Shown: positions 23,001 to 37,107, numbered from the stretch's first letter. The stretch is DNA of 64,000 bases from Varroa destructor (GCF_002443255.2 NW_019211456.1:33415341-33479340), one strand, 5' to 3'. Notes: a model not told the origin generated them from the sequence alone. Program-made: numbers and translations.

Positions 23001-26000
23001 TCGCATCGGCCGGTATAAGTATTGAAGTTGAAAAACACAGCAAGAGCCGGATTCTTGTAAAAAAGCCTCATCAATTGTATTTGTTATTTTGCCGTTTAGT
23101 TAAAACACGCGTCCACTCACTATTTTTATATTTATTCGCACTGATTCACTCGAAGTTTGCACCAAACGACATTTCGATGTGTAGAGTCATCACAAACCTC
23201 TAATTCTTCAAGCTTTTTCGCCTTTCTACAATCATCAACTATCAAAACCTAGAGACGCTTGTGTTGTTATCGGTTTTTATGTTTAACGTGATCTGTGTGA
23301 AGATTTTCTATGAGTTTAACGAAGATAATAAGCAGAAAATTTCTGAAACGAGTAATTATCGAAGCCCACTGGTTTGATAATATGTGTTAATAGAATTTTT
23401 AGCAAAGCATAGTGCAAATGCAACATTCACCTCAGTATGTTAGCATACCTCAGTAAACGTTAGCCATGCAATGGTCATAGCGAAGAACGAGATGCTTATC
23501 TATCATTAGGCTTCAATAAGGATTTTTGCGATTTATTGTCGTTAACCTTTTCACTGCTTGTTCTCTGTAGATCCTTCATTGTGATATTACAGGTATTAGT
23601 GAACGACTGCTAATGAAGTATTGACTAGCTTCGAAACGGGTCGGCCATTTTCATCAATGAGAATAGTGGCGGTAAACTAGGCTTTCGTTAACGAGGTTTA
23701 ACTTCTCCCGAGTTCATGGCTACTTTGCTTCTACTAGCAGACTCAACAAATGAGACGTTATTTTACGAATCTTCATCCAGCCAGCGAGTCAGCTTACTCA
23801 ATACCTAATGAAATACAGTAGATACATATATTTGCGCTTGTTCACACCGGGAAAGCTTTGACTTCGTTTAGACACTGGAGCTAGCGAGGCTGATTGATTG
23901 ACTGAGCTGATTCGACTACATCGCCTAAAATAATATCTAGAAAATTTAGCTTTACAATATTTTGGATGCGCTTGCGATTTCGTATATGGTATGTCCGTGC
24001 TCCTTAAACCACTAAATATCGAAGTCCGTATAATGCAGACCTGGATGTGACAATTGTTTCTATTAAGGAGTTCCGAATTATCATTAATCAATGGATGTCA
24101 GTTAAAGAACAAATGATCCAATCCATTTTTTTCTAACTTGCGTCTCCCCATGAAAATTCATGTAATATCATTTTGCTTTGTGTAGTTCAAACGTTTTGCA
24201 GATATCTTCAACGTGCAACGAAGTATCAACTAATGGATACATTGAGCGATTTGATGTTGGAGCACGACTATAGAAAGCCGATATTAGAAACGCAGTATCT
24301 ATAATCATTAGATCTAATGATTCGGATACCATGAGTGGCAATTGACGCGACTTCAGATTAATAAGGTTTGACTGTGGTATCCACTCATAGCTCTCGAGAA
24401 TTTTGAATAGTGACTCTTATTACCATTGTCTTCCTGATACTTTTTTAAGATGTGCTGTAAAAGACTCTTCAGACTTCCTTGTTTTTCAGGTTAAATAGAA
24501 GTATGTGAAAAAGTTGACTGTTTTCGGGTTGTTACCATTCAAACAAAACCAATAAGTGCAATGCAGCGATACATTTTAATAGGAAATTAACTAGCTTAAA
24601 ATGGTATTGAAGGTAAATGATCCTTCTATATTCTTACCCTACAATAGCTAGCCATTTCAACAACAACAAACACCACTAGATTTGTATTTTTATTACTAAA
24701 TATTTTTGAAAAGCGCTTCCACGAAGGTTCTATTGAATATTAATTTCATAAACTCACAGTTCATACTGAGAACGATCTTCTGTGTTGAACGTCTGACGAA
24801 GAGGAATTCCTAGAATATTCCGCTGTGTCTACTGTTGGGTTTAGCGGTTCAATAATGAACCCTAATTTTATTGTTTTCAGGAAGATGTTTTCCGTTCATT
24901 TTTTGTACTCGAGAGTCAAAAGTTTACCAGTAAGAGTCGGTGAAAGAGTGATAATGTTCTGACATTCAGTAGGCTGCCAACCTCTTTGACCACTTGATTT
25001 TCTTGTAGAACCCACTCTTCTTTTTTTTTATCATGTCATTTTTACTTTAAATCTTCGAAATAAAAAATTACAGTTAAGCGATCATTACACCATGTGGTCG
25101 CCAATACCGAAACCGCTGGTCGAATGCAACATAGTCACACAGTATGGTTTCATGGAATCGATCTACCGAACCAAATTTATCGTCAGCATAATGAATTACC
25201 TATGATACACTCAGGTTTTTTGCATTCTGGACTTATCACTTATTTTCTGCCTATCGGCCTGGCAGTTGTCCGGTTCATATGCATGTGTAATAAAATACAG
25301 CTATTAAATCCTTCACGCTCCCTCATCAATCCTTGTTTCAGATACCTGTCGGCAAGTTGAAACAGAATCTAGGTTACATATACCATGACAGTTAGTCGGT
25401 GGCGTATGAATTCACGGTTCGCGTGTCGCCGTGCGGTGCTTGGTAATAAATACTAGCTTCAGGCTAACACGTGTCTCCAAATGAGCCATGGTCTGGATTG
25501 AGTAGAAACTCATTCCATCTGATTCACTTTAGACGGTCCTATCGAATAACAATTGCCTTCAGGCTCGATGCATAACATTTTGGGTGTCCTCCCGTGAATG
25601 TTACCACGCTGGCCCAAATACAAACTGTACATTCTATCTAAATCTCTATTGCGTCGTATGACTGTCTTAAATTTGTTGGTAAATGACTTAAATATGTGGT
25701 AAATGGTTTTTTTTTCGGTCTTTGTTGAGCAATTATCCATTTTTCTTTTCCGCTGCTTTAAATTTTAGAGCCGTTTAGATGAAAGGAAAACCTATTTTCG
25801 AATCAATCTTCAAAAGCCACGTATCCATCCCTCGCCACACGCAGCAAGTAACTAGGGAGCATTACTTACTCAGACTTATGTCATTGCCACAGTTATTTTA
25901 TCCAGCAAAGTTCTTTAGAGTTGACCTTATAACTTAGTGTACTGCTTCTGCGAGCAGCTGTTTATTGGCTGCTGAAAAAAGACAAAGCATTAGGTCAATG

Positions 26001-28174
26001 TCGGTCCCATATATGTTCCAACCAATTCCCGCTATTCAAGTACTCACGTTATGCCTTAGTGCTCCGTGATGTGTTAAACACTCAGCCACTTCGGTTTGTC
26101 ATCTCCATTATAGGACCCTTGAAGTGCTAGAACGACCCAATCATACATAAGTTATTGATCTTGTACAATAGGCTAATAATACACCTTTCCGGAAGTCCAT
26201 ATATGATCTTTATAGTAAAAAAGACCTCCAGCGAAATGCTGTTTTTACTTTAGTGACAGTTCATTGTTTCATCTGCGAAAATATGGCGATAGTATGACCT
26301 GTGTTTCTGGGTATAGAGAGAAAATGCACTGAGCTTCGCAATATTACTATCGTAAGTATCTGCGAAACATCTAGCCGTCAAATAATATAAGGTATTATTT
26401 AAAGATCCTTGTAGTGAGTAAACCAGGAAATACGTAATTAAATAGATCATCCTAATTGTATTAGTGAACTTCTAAGCAACGGGAATTGGTTTTTTTATCG
26501 CATACTTTGACTATAATGGTTCATGAAGTTATAGTGGAAGCAAAAGAATAGTGACTTTACGTAAAGATGCACCCACAATTTCGTGAAACACTTTGCTCGT
26601 ACACGGAATTAAAAAGTACGTTGGAACCATTACACTTGCTACATTACACTTGATAATTCTTATTGCTTTCATGCTGCAGTGTTACCTTCTAACCTATATA
26701 TTTGAAGAAAAGTTATCATCGATTATGGCAGTACTGATACGTTAGAACTGACTACTAGGAAACGTATTCTGTTAAGATGAAACCGGTAAACGAAGGAGAT
26801 TTCATCTGGATTTTATTAATTAGTGGGGCATAGGAACATTCTTCATTACTAAACAAGCATGACGCAGTTCTGTACGCAACGAGTCCTTCTTTAGGTCGTT
26901 TTGATCGCCATACCCGGATCGGCCGCGCGAAACTCGTACATTAACTCCTGTATTACCGTATATACACGATACAGAATAACATTTTGCCATAGCAGTAGCG
27001 CCCCGAGTTTTAACCTCTGATGATTTTTCTTTTGCACGTTTTAAATGCTTATTCCTTGCTATGACCACCAAATTGCACGCTACAGAAAAAAGGCCTTATT
27101 GGCTCTTGTTGTTGTCAAAAAACTCAATAAGTTCAAAGTTCTGTAATTGGACATATTAACAAAGTGGCCTTCAGTTCCTATTTTTTTCCTATTTTTTTTT
27201 CCTATAAATCATGATTTATCGACTAAACGTTCAAACAATGATATAACACATATTACATGTGTAACGAGTGATGCATAAGTACAATCACACATCAGGCTAC
27301 ATGCTATGCATCTCTATTAATTTTAAATATAACTGCTAGATTTTACCTATAATTGTGTAGAAATTTACTTTATTAACAATGTTTGGTTTTAATACATTCT
27401 CCTAATGTGGTCACGTGACAATTCAGTTACTTCAGCTCAGTTTGTAAAAACCTGTTGATTAGTTCCAGGAAACTGGTAACTTATGAAAGTAATGATTTCG
27501 ACATTTCTCTCCAATAATCAGTTTAAGAAGATGTGTCTTACCAGATTATACGCTAAACCATCGGCTCCAAATTTCCAATTGGTACTTATCAGAAATTCAC
27601 TAAAAAACGATTGAACACCACTTCAAAACGAATTTCCATCGTATTATTGCATAGGCGAAACGGCCGCTATCGGTCATTTCACACTGAAATACCTATTTTT
27701 AGCTATAGAAATAAGTACTCCATTATTGCTTAGCTCGTCAAAAATTTCTCTAACTATTCGAGTAATTGACTGTAATGTTAAATTATATGTACTATATAAC
27801 AAAAATAATATATTGTATATTGTTTTTGATGGAAAAATAATTACATTTTAGTTAGCTTAAATAGCCAACCTTAGCAAAGGTAGCGACAAAAACTATGAGC
27901 ACAATATGTGCTGATGAAATAAGTTATTTTTGTACACGATAAAAGTTTGTGCTTATTCGTTTTTGCTAAGTGTCCTCACAGATTACCGCAATATCTATTT
28001 TGTTTCTGGTTATAGCAAAAACCTTTTTGCTTTTTGTTCCTGTTTATTTGAGCTGGCGCCTGGAGTTCGTCCACCCAAGACAATATGCCGCTAGCTGTTG
28101 ATGCAAACATCGCATCAGTGTTATCTAAGTTTTAGGACTATCTTACTTTAGTTAAATCTGCAGAAAACTGATTC
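20024..28174. other. Long AT-rich stretch without a recognised gene
   Basis: Only short open frames with no domain were seen on either strand. It includes A/T homopolymers (20329-20340), an (AT)n tract at 21457-21472 and many near-random frames. It may hold 5' exons or regulatory DNA of the zinc-finger gene and the 3' UTR of the acid phosphatase gene. Confidence 0.5.
21457..21472. repeat. (AT)n microsatellite
   Basis: An unbroken AT dinucleotide tract of 16 bases, seen directly. Confidence 0.85.
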
Positions 28175-31100
28175 TTACAGGAGAGCTTTTCTATTGACAG
28201 GACTGCACATCTCACGACTGGTGTTTGGATAAATATTACCTATAAGTTCAACAAATTTGCCAACTGGACAATCTGGAAACGAGCAGTCCGGTAGCTTAAG
28301 CTCATCGGCTTTACGGTATTCGCCCTCAGTGGTGAAGCCTTGGTGATACATGGTGCGGACGAAGCGTTCCCCTGAGAGATGGTACAAAAATGTTAATCAT
28401 AGAAAAGGATAACACGTCTGTCTCTAGCAAGATTCTGATAAAGATATTTCTATTTTAGTTACCATTTTATTTAACTGCTTTATAAAATAGAATAAAAGTA
28501 GTACACGTTGGCAAGTATATTTTGAGCGTTACAATATTTTAAGCTTGTGTAGGAGGGCCAGAATAAAAAAAAACATCCCGTGTGTGCTCTACGTGTGCGT
28601 ATGCTTACTTAGTTTGGCAAAGCATTCAAAGCAAACATTGTACTTCCATCTTCTACGCCCAATGAGAAACATTGTATTGTTATAAAATAGTCCCGCACGT
28701 TTTTAGTTGTTAGCATTTACTGATGAACTTCTTCCAATAAGTTAGCCATGACTCCATATAGCTTGAAGGCAAAACGGCTTGGCAGGTGTGCGGTCTGTGT
28801 ATGTCGGTGCACGCCCCTAGCTCGATGTGCTTCCCATTCAATACAGCACATCGAGAGGAATGGGTTCAGTGAGTTATATGTTGAGGAGTCAAAGTGTCAG
28901 CCATAGCGTCATTCTGTGCCCCATAGGAGTTTTCTCGGGTGGAAAAATATTAGAATCAGGTTGTCCAAGCGGGACATTGCCTTCGAGGATGCATCTTCAG
29001 GCCCTGTGGTTCCTTCGCACATGGGATATACTCGACTGCAGGCAGTCCTGAACTATGCGCTCATGATAGACCGTAATGGCTACCTGCTTTTTGCACACGT
29101 CGCACATATTCTTTCAGGCGACAAAACGGACATTCACACTAATTCGTAAGGAGTTGTCATTAAGGGACATGTGAAGAAACAAATATGCGCCAGTGCCTAG
29201 CGAAAGCAAATCTTCGAAAGCGGAGTTCGATGCCTCTGCTCTAAAAGTTGTTTAGGTTGTCCGGTAAAGTCCTGGTTCAGACCCGCTCGGACCACTCTCT
29301 CATAACGCAAACCTGGCCATATATCATGGTCCAAATCAATATACACTATGATATAGTAATGTATATTTTATTTTTATTTATCATTTAACTGATGTTTAAG
29401 TCAGGTGGGAGAAACGCCTTCGTCAGCTTTGTTGCTGGTGGAAAAAAACGAGGCGTAATAAATATTTAGTGGGTGATGAACATTGCTTACGCCGAACCTC
29501 CATGTGGACAAATAAAGCGGCCTCCGTCGTTACCTTTACCCTAAAGAGTTGCATCTTCAGATCTCCTTTCAGGATATCCACGAAACGAATTAAATCATCC
29601 AAGAAAAAAGAGACTCCGACGTTCGAACTTGTTGTGCATCATGCTATAATAGTTAGTGCGTTCGCGCGGTCGAAAAAGACAGCCGAAGGAAGACAAGTTC
29701 TAATGACTAAGATCTCTTCGACGTATCCGCTACAGAGAAGGGAACTGTTTTCTCTGCAAAACATACTTCAACCGGCATACTGTCCTTTTTTTGATCAATG
29801 AACCGGAAAACGAACGGGGGAAATTTGGCCTAATTTTTTAAAGCTCAAAGATTGACAGCTTTTCCTAGTTTTTAGTAGGTGACGCGCTGCGAGCCTGCTG
29901 ACTTAATTCGTACTCGACTATAACGACCTGGTGGCTTGAAGCTTAGACCTAGCCTAAGAAAAAAATGTTTATATGGTATACAAACCATCTGACTTCCGTT
30001 TGTAGAGCTGGAAGTGCAACGCTCCAAGAAAAGATGGGTACAGGCGCACATATTCAAGTTGCAAAGCACTCATCAGAGCCTGAATTAACAGAAACATGCA
30101 ATTTCAAATATGACATTAGGCTATTGCACACCAAATTATCTTGATGTTGAACATCTAATCATCTGTGCTAAAAGCCAATCTTCTCAGATTTTCAATCAAA
30201 CTAGAAAGGAAATTAGAGAAAACCTAGACCTTACTCTGACACACAGATTATCTAAAATAAGAAGAATTAATTGATGTTACACAGACTACTTAATTGAAGC
30301 GAATAAGAACGTAATTATTTCTTTACCATACCTCTAAAGGGGATATAGCAGCAATGCGATAGTAAAAAGAATTGATTCTAAATACAGTAAAAATGTTTCG
30401 TAGCATCAGCATGTCCGTCTTGTCTATACAGTTTAATTTTTCGAAATAAGAAGTCGTACCATTACTGGCAGCGACACTTTTATCTATAATAAATAATATC
30501 GAAAGCCATTCGAACATGGCGAAGCACGCACAAGACGCACAATATCGTACGATATTAATATTCACCTGAATAGTTGTATCATGGTAAGACATAATCGAAA
30601 GACGTTCGTTGATCGACTTGTTCGCTGCCGCCGTCATACGCTCAGCAATCTAAATCGGAACATACTCAATCATACGCCAATGTCAGATAAGACGCTTTTT
30701 TGATCAATGAAATAGTCCGCACTTATGAAAAACTCATAACTTTTATATAGGGAGCGCAAAAACTAAACTGTATAAGTAAGTCTGCAAATCAGACGCGAAC
30801 AACATGAATTAAACAAACTTTACCTACAAAGCTTCAGGGTAGATATAATTTAACTCACCGTCTTGCCCATGTATTGCCCGTAGTAAGGAATGAAATTAAT
30901 CCAGTAATCGTAGCTCAACCTACAAATTTACGCCGAAACATACACATCTAGTTCATTACAAATTAGTCTACATACTATTATACAATGCATAACATAAAAA
31001 CAACATCTAATACAATATATCCATGTCTACATCGGCTTGCGTTTCTGTTCAAAGCACTTGACCGACATCTAGGTAAGGTAATGGTATCCAAAATGGGGAT

Positions 31101-34100
31101 TTGGTCTACAAATAACATGATTATGCTCGTGACTATAATAGCAACATACATTTGAGAGATGAGGTAGATTTTATGAAACATGTCGGTCCCATATTAGTGA
31201 GGACCCTTTGTTTTGTGATCGTCTTAAATCTTGAAAAGGTTCAGTATTCTACACACCTGCGCATGGCCCAGTCCATAGAACTCCACTTCGATTCCGCCCA
31301 TTTAGGAATGGGAAGTTCATTGTATTTCTGGGCATACAGTGCATCGATAATAGGCTCGTAAAATGAAGAATTATTAGAAGAGTACCCAGAAACTTCACTA
31401 ATCCAAGCCATGAAATCTGGAGAAATATAAAAGTAGATATACTGGTTTGCATCATTCTAATTTAGAAACATCTTCGAATAAGTATACGGGTTGGTGTGTA
31501 ATTTACGTCTTCACTACGCACCAATAAGGTTTCTTATATGCATTAAAGTTCGAGCTTAAAAAGGTTTGAGAAATTCTTTTAAAAGCGTACCTATAGAGGC
31601 GTTTAGGCAATGTTAAGTTCTAATGTTTCATACACTATACAACAGCCCATGGGACTCGATCAGTAGGCCTTTTAACAATTTTGCGGTTCGCTTCTTTAAA
31701 GCTCATAAACTTGATGGAAGCAAAACAACGAGAGGATCGTATCGTTGCATTAATTTTTTCAATATTTAACATCCAAGGTAGCTTCTGTAAGTCTACGATT
31801 AATGAATTTGATTATTTTGCTTCTAAAGCAAGCTTTTGCTGCTTACCGCCAGCTGAAGCAAACCCGTCCTTCACAAGCGCTTCATCTGTTTCATCATGGA
31901 TGTGCCTGCAATATTGAGCATTCACGTTTTCATATAACAATAGATTAAAGTTAACCTTGCTCCCTATGAAGTTTCTCCGAATATATGTTCGAAATATGTG
32001 AATCATAGTTCAAAAGCACACATACGGGAAGATTTGACAAAAAATCTTCCCGTATGTGTGCAAATAATCTTCAATCTGTGAGTTTTGATTTTTGAAGCTG
32101 TGATCAGGTAATCAATGTCTGCAAAATTAATAAGGCAGTGCAGAAATAATTGTTGTTCTGTTGAGACAAATGTGAGCGATTTGATACTTTCTTAAAGTCG
32201 GGAAGGACTTCCGCTTTACAGGATTCGATGAGCACGTCATTTCCCTGGGGTACCATTATTATAGCTATCGGCTGAACAGGAAAACCGAAGTCCCAATCTC
32301 CATGTGGCGGGTACATTGTACCTGATTTTTGAGAAATCAATTCGGTTAGATATACCAAATTGCTGTTTTTAATTTGACTGAAAATACATTTTAGCTTTGG
32401 AGCCTTCTTTATGGTTAGCTAGACTGCGGAGACTGTGACCACCGTTTTCAAATTATACGAGAAGTATCCACTGTCATTGGTCAGAGTAGCCGTGCGTATT
32501 CAAATGAAAAGAGCAAATACTCGAGTTTCTTTCTGATACTAACCAAGAAGGATGTGCTCGGTTTCGAAGCATCGTTTATAGGTCGAGCTACGAGCCCAGA
32601 CCTCGTGGGGAGAATATGTAAGAAAATCCCGGTAAAAACGGCGAAATACGCGTCCAACAAAAGCAGAACCTTGCTTTCCCTTTTTCGTTAAAAAGCCGAT
32701 TCCTGTTTTAAATGAGAGCAAAATATGTATCTCTTATTATGTGATAAAGGTGGCTCTGTGTGCTAGGTAAAGTCTGTCACCTGTCGGGCCATTGCATGAC
32801 GACAGTAGAAATGGCCTTAGACATGCTAAAAAGCTTGAAGCTTTAATTCTTTTCTCAGGTACATTATACAGCTACGAAGATAGCCAAAACTGCTACGAAT
32901 ACTCTGGCAAGCCCGTTTTATCATTGAAAATGTGAGGATATCCCAGTGTGGTGGTCTCTATCGCATTTCGCAAGTATGTTGCATAATTTGAATTTATTGA
33001 ATTATATAAGCTTATGTTATTCACTCTATTCGACCCAATAAACTGCTATAAAAAGATAGAGATTTGCTCACCCATAGGATAGTCATCAGCAGTGCTCCAA
33101 TTGGAAAGTTGAGCTGGCGCTCGCAATCCATGTCGATGTAGAATGGTCACATGCTCGAGTGTATACCCTTCGGGGTCGCGATTTACCTGCAGACGACAAA
33201 ATAGTAGGACAACGTTGAAACCTAGTGGTCTAATAATAGCTCAATGGATTTAATTTAGCTTGCACAGTTAAACGAGTTGGCTAAACCAACGAATGAAAGC
33301 GCTAAACGTTTGTCTTATAGAATTAATGCATAGTCAGGAAATATATGGATAAAGTCAATTCTCAGTGAGTACAGCCTGTTCCAATATAGCTTTGGATTAA
33401 ACAACAAATATATCAAACAACCCAGTGATTACGGTTCATGTATCAACCCCCAACACGTCAATGAGGACTATCAATTTTCACTAGTACTTTAATAAGGAAA
33501 ACGTAAAAAGTTCCGAAGTTTTCTTTCAACTTTTTTTTTTGTTATTATCTTGGATAATGAACTATTTGAAAAAAAACTTTCACTGTATGTATGATTAAGG
33601 GTAAACACGTTTTACTTCTTGTAGCCGGAGCGCTGTTATTTCATTTCTCCACTACATTCTCCACTACTTCGACCTGTGATAAGTCTCTTGTCAACACTCA
33701 TGTACCATAAAGCCATTTTGCCAGAATTGTCAACAAGAAGGTAAAGAACTCGGGTTGATTTCACTTAATGTGCACATGTACGTCGTGTATACTGATAGTA
33801 ACGTTCACAATTACTACTGTTATTATAACCCAATGCAATTTTATTAGTTATGAGTGAAACTGTTTACTAACGAACCTGTTGCGGTATAGGGTCATCGATG
33901 GATTTTGAGAAGGCTCCAGTTAGAGTCAAAGAAGCAATGGCGGTTGCTGAAAGATTATGAATGTAGTACATTAACAATAGAGTTTCCTTTAGGGCGATGA
34001 AAATTCCATACAATCCAACATTACCATATAAATATATAGTTTGACACACACTGTAAGAATTCCATTTACGTATGAGGGGGGCGTGTTCGCTAACTGAAGT

Positions 34101-36887
34101 GCAGATGCTCAGGTTTAGTTAGGTCTTAGTTAATGGCGATTCGCCACTTCAATTACCTCAATTAAATTGCTCAAGTGGAAATTATTTGCTATTTATAAAA
34201 ATATACATTTATGTATATTTTTACAAATATCTAGACGACCTCTCTAGCATCGAATAGTTACGAAGCCTTCAGAGATTGAATTTTACTTAGAATCTTTTAA
34301 TAGTTAGTGACAAAATATAATCCGCCTAGTAAATTTCGATAAGATTAGTGCGTGGGAACTTCACTGGGGAGGTTCAATGCTAACGTATACTGCACCAGTT
34401 CAATAGCATCCATTATCTATTAGTTGACTGAATTGACCCTGACGGTGTCATATTTTGAAAAAGAAGCCGCTACTGGCGCCGCAGCAGTAACTTAATGATT
34501 CTCCATTCATATACCGATAGGTCATGCCTGGGCAACGTTTCAGGAAAGATGAAAGAACCTAGACTGCCATCGAAAAGTTACAATGACATCATCAGTTATT
34601 ATGTGACTACACGCAACCGTTTAAACGTTCGATTTGATCCGCATTGTGCTGACCGTTGCTGCAGTTAATTGGCATATAACTTTTTATTGATAGTAATTAT
34701 ACTGTATAATAAAAGGGGTCGTCTGTGGAATTAGGCTGTATATTACTCAGTATCCATCACCCATAAACCATTCGAGTTAGCCAATCATGTTCAGCAATCC
34801 TAGGTATCGTTTTCAATCGATATAATATATTATTACTACTGTTATCTCCTTGATCAGGTATATTAGATATTAACAATAATATATGGATATATACGGGCAT
34901 ATATATATGATTATGTATATATAGAGTACAATTAAGTGTATGACAATGGATGATTAATAATACCGTGCTTTGAGAACCTAAATTCAAATGTGGGGTTCAT
35001 AACTAGGGTATCTACCCTTTTTAAATATCTACTACAGGTACGCATTATTCAATCAAATTTTATCTACAGATCCCAATAGTCAAACGATCTCGGGCGTGTA
35101 TCATGTAAGCCTTCGGTTACATACGAACTGAGATTTATATTTATAGCAACTCAATAAATAACATTACATACTGCCATCTTACTTGAACTTTAACCATACA
35201 ATTAGATGCCACTTTTGACCCTGAATAGAATCCCTCCTGGCCAGCTACCTACTAACTCCCTGATCCTTAAATTTCCACTTCTAGAACGTTTGATGTCGAA
35301 CGAAGTGATCAAGTTGCAAAACACGAGACAGGAGCACTTTCCTTCGTTTTTCTCCAAAAGTTAAAATCGATCTGTTCCGTTAGCTAACTAATAAAACATT
35401 CATATCAGCGTAGACAAGGCCCTTTTTAACCGCAGTTGCGTTAAAGATTTTTTTGATCCATTAGCATCAGTCCAAGTGGCATCATTCGCGGAAAATCCTT
35501 TCATCTATTTTTTAGTATTTCATGAAGATCATGATACAAGGCTAGCGTAAAACGTGCGCTACAACATTATAATTTGATAAGTAAAGCAGAATATGATATG
35601 AGACAACATCGATAAATCAGCTAAATGCTTAATGATTCTGAAGAGAATTCTAGAAACTACCGAACTACAGGGAATAATGAATGGTCCGTAGACACTCTAA
35701 ATATGTGGATAGAAGACGACCGTCCGAACTACAGATCTCACATTTTTGATTTTAATCATATGTATGATAAGCGGCCACGGATGTGTCATTAACAGAACGA
35801 TGCCACAAAACATTTTCGACAGAAAAGTCTCAGACAGAAAATGTTTTCAGAACAAAAACAGGTATTTACTTCATCCTCATAATACTTGCTAGCAACAAAA
35901 TACAAGACGAGTTCGCTGCGGGCAAATAGCCAGCAGAAATACTATTATTGCTACATGCGGCAGTTTGATAAGGTTTGCTAGGATCTAAGATAATAGGATA
36001 ATAATAATAATAAGCTAAGAATACGAAGTGTTCTGAAATTTCATCACAGCGTTTGCCAACAGGAGATACCACTGAGCAAAATATGCCGCGTCACTAATTC
36101 AACGATTCTTACAATAGCCGGGGTCAGTTTTGGTAAAGGATTAATATGGACTATCTAGTGGACTCGTTTTTCTCGGAATATCTTGACTGCAGTTTGGATT
36201 ATAGCTAGGAGTATTCCAAGATATATTAGGTTTATGAGGTATAATGATTATGATTTTCAGATGTAACTTTTTAGGTAATATAAGATTCCACGGTATGCAC
36301 CACAGATGTATTCCACAGACAGAAAATAAAAAAAAAAAACCTTTTTTGTCTACGATGTAACACAAGTGGACAGAGCAAAAAGTACGATCAAAATTCGTTT
36401 AGTTCCAAATAAATCCAATGTCAACTTGTAGATATTCGTTGTAAATTTGTGTTAATGAAAATTCTATGAAGTTCACATATTGCCTAACATCTTAGTTTTA
36501 TCGTTTGCGTCCCATCAAAATGAATCGAGAAATAGATGACTTTCCTGACTTTCCTAAAAACCGACGTTTATACTTACGCTAAGAATTTGATCAACAACAA
36601 AAAAGAACTGCATTGTTTGGTTTCAATAGGCCATATATTGGATGACAGTGTATACTTCGATGGCTATCGTATATATAAAATTAACGTTGGCTATGTGTCA
36701 AATGGTTTGCAAAAAAAAATAGCATCAGAAACAAAGACGCCACTTCTATAACCAAATGTTATTTCATAGCGTGTGTGTACAGCGATACGAAAATTATTGT
36801 ACGCGTGAGGCAATACGTACCAATGGCTACGAGCATCGTTATCGAAATAGCCCAAAGCAAGAACCGTCGCGAACATAATAACGCCAT
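28175..36887 (-). CDS. Secreted histidine acid phosphatase (branch 2 histidine phosphatase), multi-exon
   Basis: Exons in order: 36887-36821, 33946-33876, 33186-33072, 32702-32544, 32321 to about 32190 (3' end unsure), 31905-31847, 31416-31257, 30919-30859, 30649-30566, one exon not found, 28371-28175. Exon 1 encodes MALLCSRRFLLWAISITMLV, a signal peptide that runs into exon 2 (AIASLTLTGAFS). Exon 3 has the catalytic RHGLRAP at residues 64-70, whose His takes the phosphate. Exon 4 has FLTKKGKQG and ARSSTYKRC. Exon 5 has MYPPHGDWDF and QPIAIIMVP. Exon 7 has LPIPKWAESKW. Exon 9 has SYHDTTIQ, the proton-donor HD motif. The last exon has LPDCSFPDCPVGKFVELI, the family C-terminus. The product should hydrolyse phosphomonoesters at acid pH in lysosomes or outside the cell, like animal prostatic/lysosomal acid phosphatases. 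The missing exon should encode the PPYA-type segment after HDTT; it must start in phase 0 and end in phase 1. The exon 5 donor has no perfect phase partner, so that joint is unresolved. Confidence 0.85.
28372..30565. other. Intronic region of the acid phosphatase gene with one unseen exon and possible mobile-element remnants
   Basis: Two blocks that look different from the AT-rich intron around them, 28800-29160 and 29460-29800, carry overlapping open frames of 70-110 codons on both strands without known motifs. They could be decayed transposon sequence. The penultimate acid phosphatase exon must also lie here, but I could not identify it. Confidence 0.35.
29222..29294 (-). other. tRNA-like internal promoter boxes (possible tRNA relic or SINE head)
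   Basis: On the minus strand GGTCCGAGCGGGTC resembles the A box of a class II (Leu/Ser) tRNA, and GGCATCGAACTCC about 50 bases later resembles a B box. A clean cloverleaf with acceptor and anticodon stems cannot be drawn, so a working tRNA gene is unlikely. Confidence 0.2.
32016..32061. repeat. Perfect inverted repeat (20-bp arms, 6-base loop)
   Basis: The arm GCACACATACGGGAAGATTT at 32016-32035 is repeated exactly in reverse complement at 32042-32061, with the loop GACAAA between. It lies in the intron between acid phosphatase exons 5 and 6. The similarity stops sharply at both arm ends. Confidence 0.97.
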
Positions 36888-37067
36888 GCTTAATTTCGTA
36901 GCGGAGAGTGTTTCGTAGCCCTTCCCACTGATCGACGAAAGCCAGGTAAGATCTCCTCTTCCAGTAAGCTTTCACAGTGGCAAAGAAGCAGTTTCTGATA
37001 AATAGTCCCGATGTATCAATACTGTCACAATCAATGGCAATTTTTTTTTACCAAATCAAGAAGTTAG

Positions 37068-37107
37068 GGGGCGAGGGGTAGTGGAAGTGCAGGGAAGGGG
37101 AGGCGAC
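37068..37107 (+). other. G-rich tract, possible G-quadruplex
   Basis: Runs of five, four, three and four G occur within about 40 bases, with one long loop. The tract lies about 180-220 bp upstream of the acid phosphatase ATG; the G-rich strand is opposite to the gene's sense strand. No function is shown. Confidence 0.4.

Noticed and set aside
29222..29294. A functional tRNA gene
   Set aside because: A- and B-box-like motifs exist but no complete cloverleaf or clear anticodon stem can be drawn.
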